Source of the DNA: Torymus aiolomorphi
Lineage: Eukaryota; Arthropoda; Insecta; Hymenoptera; Torymidae
Direction of reading: 5' to 3'
DNA: 64,000 nt
Assembly (NCBI GenBank): GCA_036365515.1
Contig: CM070877.1
Span: 116,779,321 to 116,843,320, forward strand
Shown here: positions 63,784 to 64,000 of the stretch, one piece after another
How the letters are laid out: each line of letters begins with the position of its first letter
Position numbering within the stretch: the stretch's first letter is position 1
Position numbers and translations under genes: made by a program
The notes under the pieces: generated by a model
The model's database searches: none
What the model saw: the letters and a program-made list of their open reading frames with translations, nothing else
Told to the model about the DNA's origin: nothing

Positions 63784-64000
63784 GATATTATCTACATAAA
63801 GTTCCTCAAAATATGAATTATTTAAAACATGTAAACGAAAATCAGATAAACTAAATCCATGTAAATTTAAAACATTATGTATTATATTTAAAGCATATTG
63901 TTCACCTATTTTTTCTCCAATTTTTGGTGGGTAAAAATTAATTTTATATTTATCAAATAATTCACGTGTATTAATTGGAGTTTGAAACGCGCAAGTATAA

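Larger units (their letters stand above)
60820..64000 (-). pseudogene. PIF1/Helitron-type helicase, decayed and split
   Basis: Pieces in order on the minus strand: 64000-63784 (YALNIIHNVLNLHGFSLSDF, typical of the Helitron helicase N-terminal part), 63174-62880 (Walker A GSGGSGKS, then TVAWTGIAANLL), about 61965-61627 (IIIWDEITTTSKYAFE with Walker B DE; VIIVSGDFRQTLPIV), 61623-61120 (LSKGDIVEDIFGEEI; LCNGTRLIIKYLN) and 61119-60820 (SHGQLYVACSRV, motif VI) ending at TAG 60820. Internal stops occur at 61624-61626, near 61070 and near 61025. A mariner and a 609-bp element interrupt it. Since the window ends inside it, the N-terminal part is missing. Confidence 0.85.

Overview
The window is a eukaryotic, AT-rich, intron-rich genomic segment. 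I infer an insect, probably a parasitoid-type hymenopteran. Reasons: the one host gene is a clear insect-type ADAM10 (kuzbanian), microsatellites are abundant, and the DNA transposons and the virus-like element resemble those seen in insect genomes. The species cannot be named from the sequence alone.

Region 1-46.1 kb, minus strand: eleven consecutive coding exons of kuzbanian/ADAM10 (46090 down to 2173), about 623 codons. They run from the middle of the prodomain through metalloprotease, disintegrin and cysteine-rich domains into the transmembrane helix. All splice phases agree from exon to exon. The signal peptide/early prodomain exon(s) and the cytoplasmic tail exon(s) were not found and probably lie outside. 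The introns (0.37 to 10.9 kb) hold many repeats: several families of short inverted-repeat elements, palindromic 'islands', long GA, GT and CA microsatellites, a TG-core repeat family, a probable solo LTR, and a nested stack at 34.1-37.3 kb (a CACTA-like element carrying a TTAA element and a mariner, the mariner itself split by a 117-bp element).

Region 49.5-60.6 kb: an 11.1-kb palindromic, virus-derived element. Two near-identical inverted arms (49511-53657 and 55246-60608) flank a 1.6-kb single-copy loop. Each arm carries a double-jelly-roll capsid relic of the F54H12.2-like type, an adenain-like cysteine protease relic, and two paralogous 'DVQG/EIQG' proteins. The loop adds a PC4-like reading frame, a lysine-rich reading frame and a 49-codon ORF. 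No DNA polymerase, integrase or packaging ATPase is visible, so this looks like a deletion derivative of a Polinton/adintovirus-like element. Its ends carry repeated units that combine heat-shock-element, CRE, CCAAT and GC-box motifs. The arms have decayed differently; the best-preserved gene is the 254-codon frame at 57782-58546.

Region 60.8-64 kb, minus strand: a decayed PIF1/Helitron-type helicase, broken by a mariner (about 62.0-62.9 kb) and by a 609-bp inverted-repeat element with tandem repeats (63175-63783).

The host gene and the mobile DNA do not appear to work together; the mobile DNA fills introns and flank. The palindromic virus-like element is the item most worth following up.
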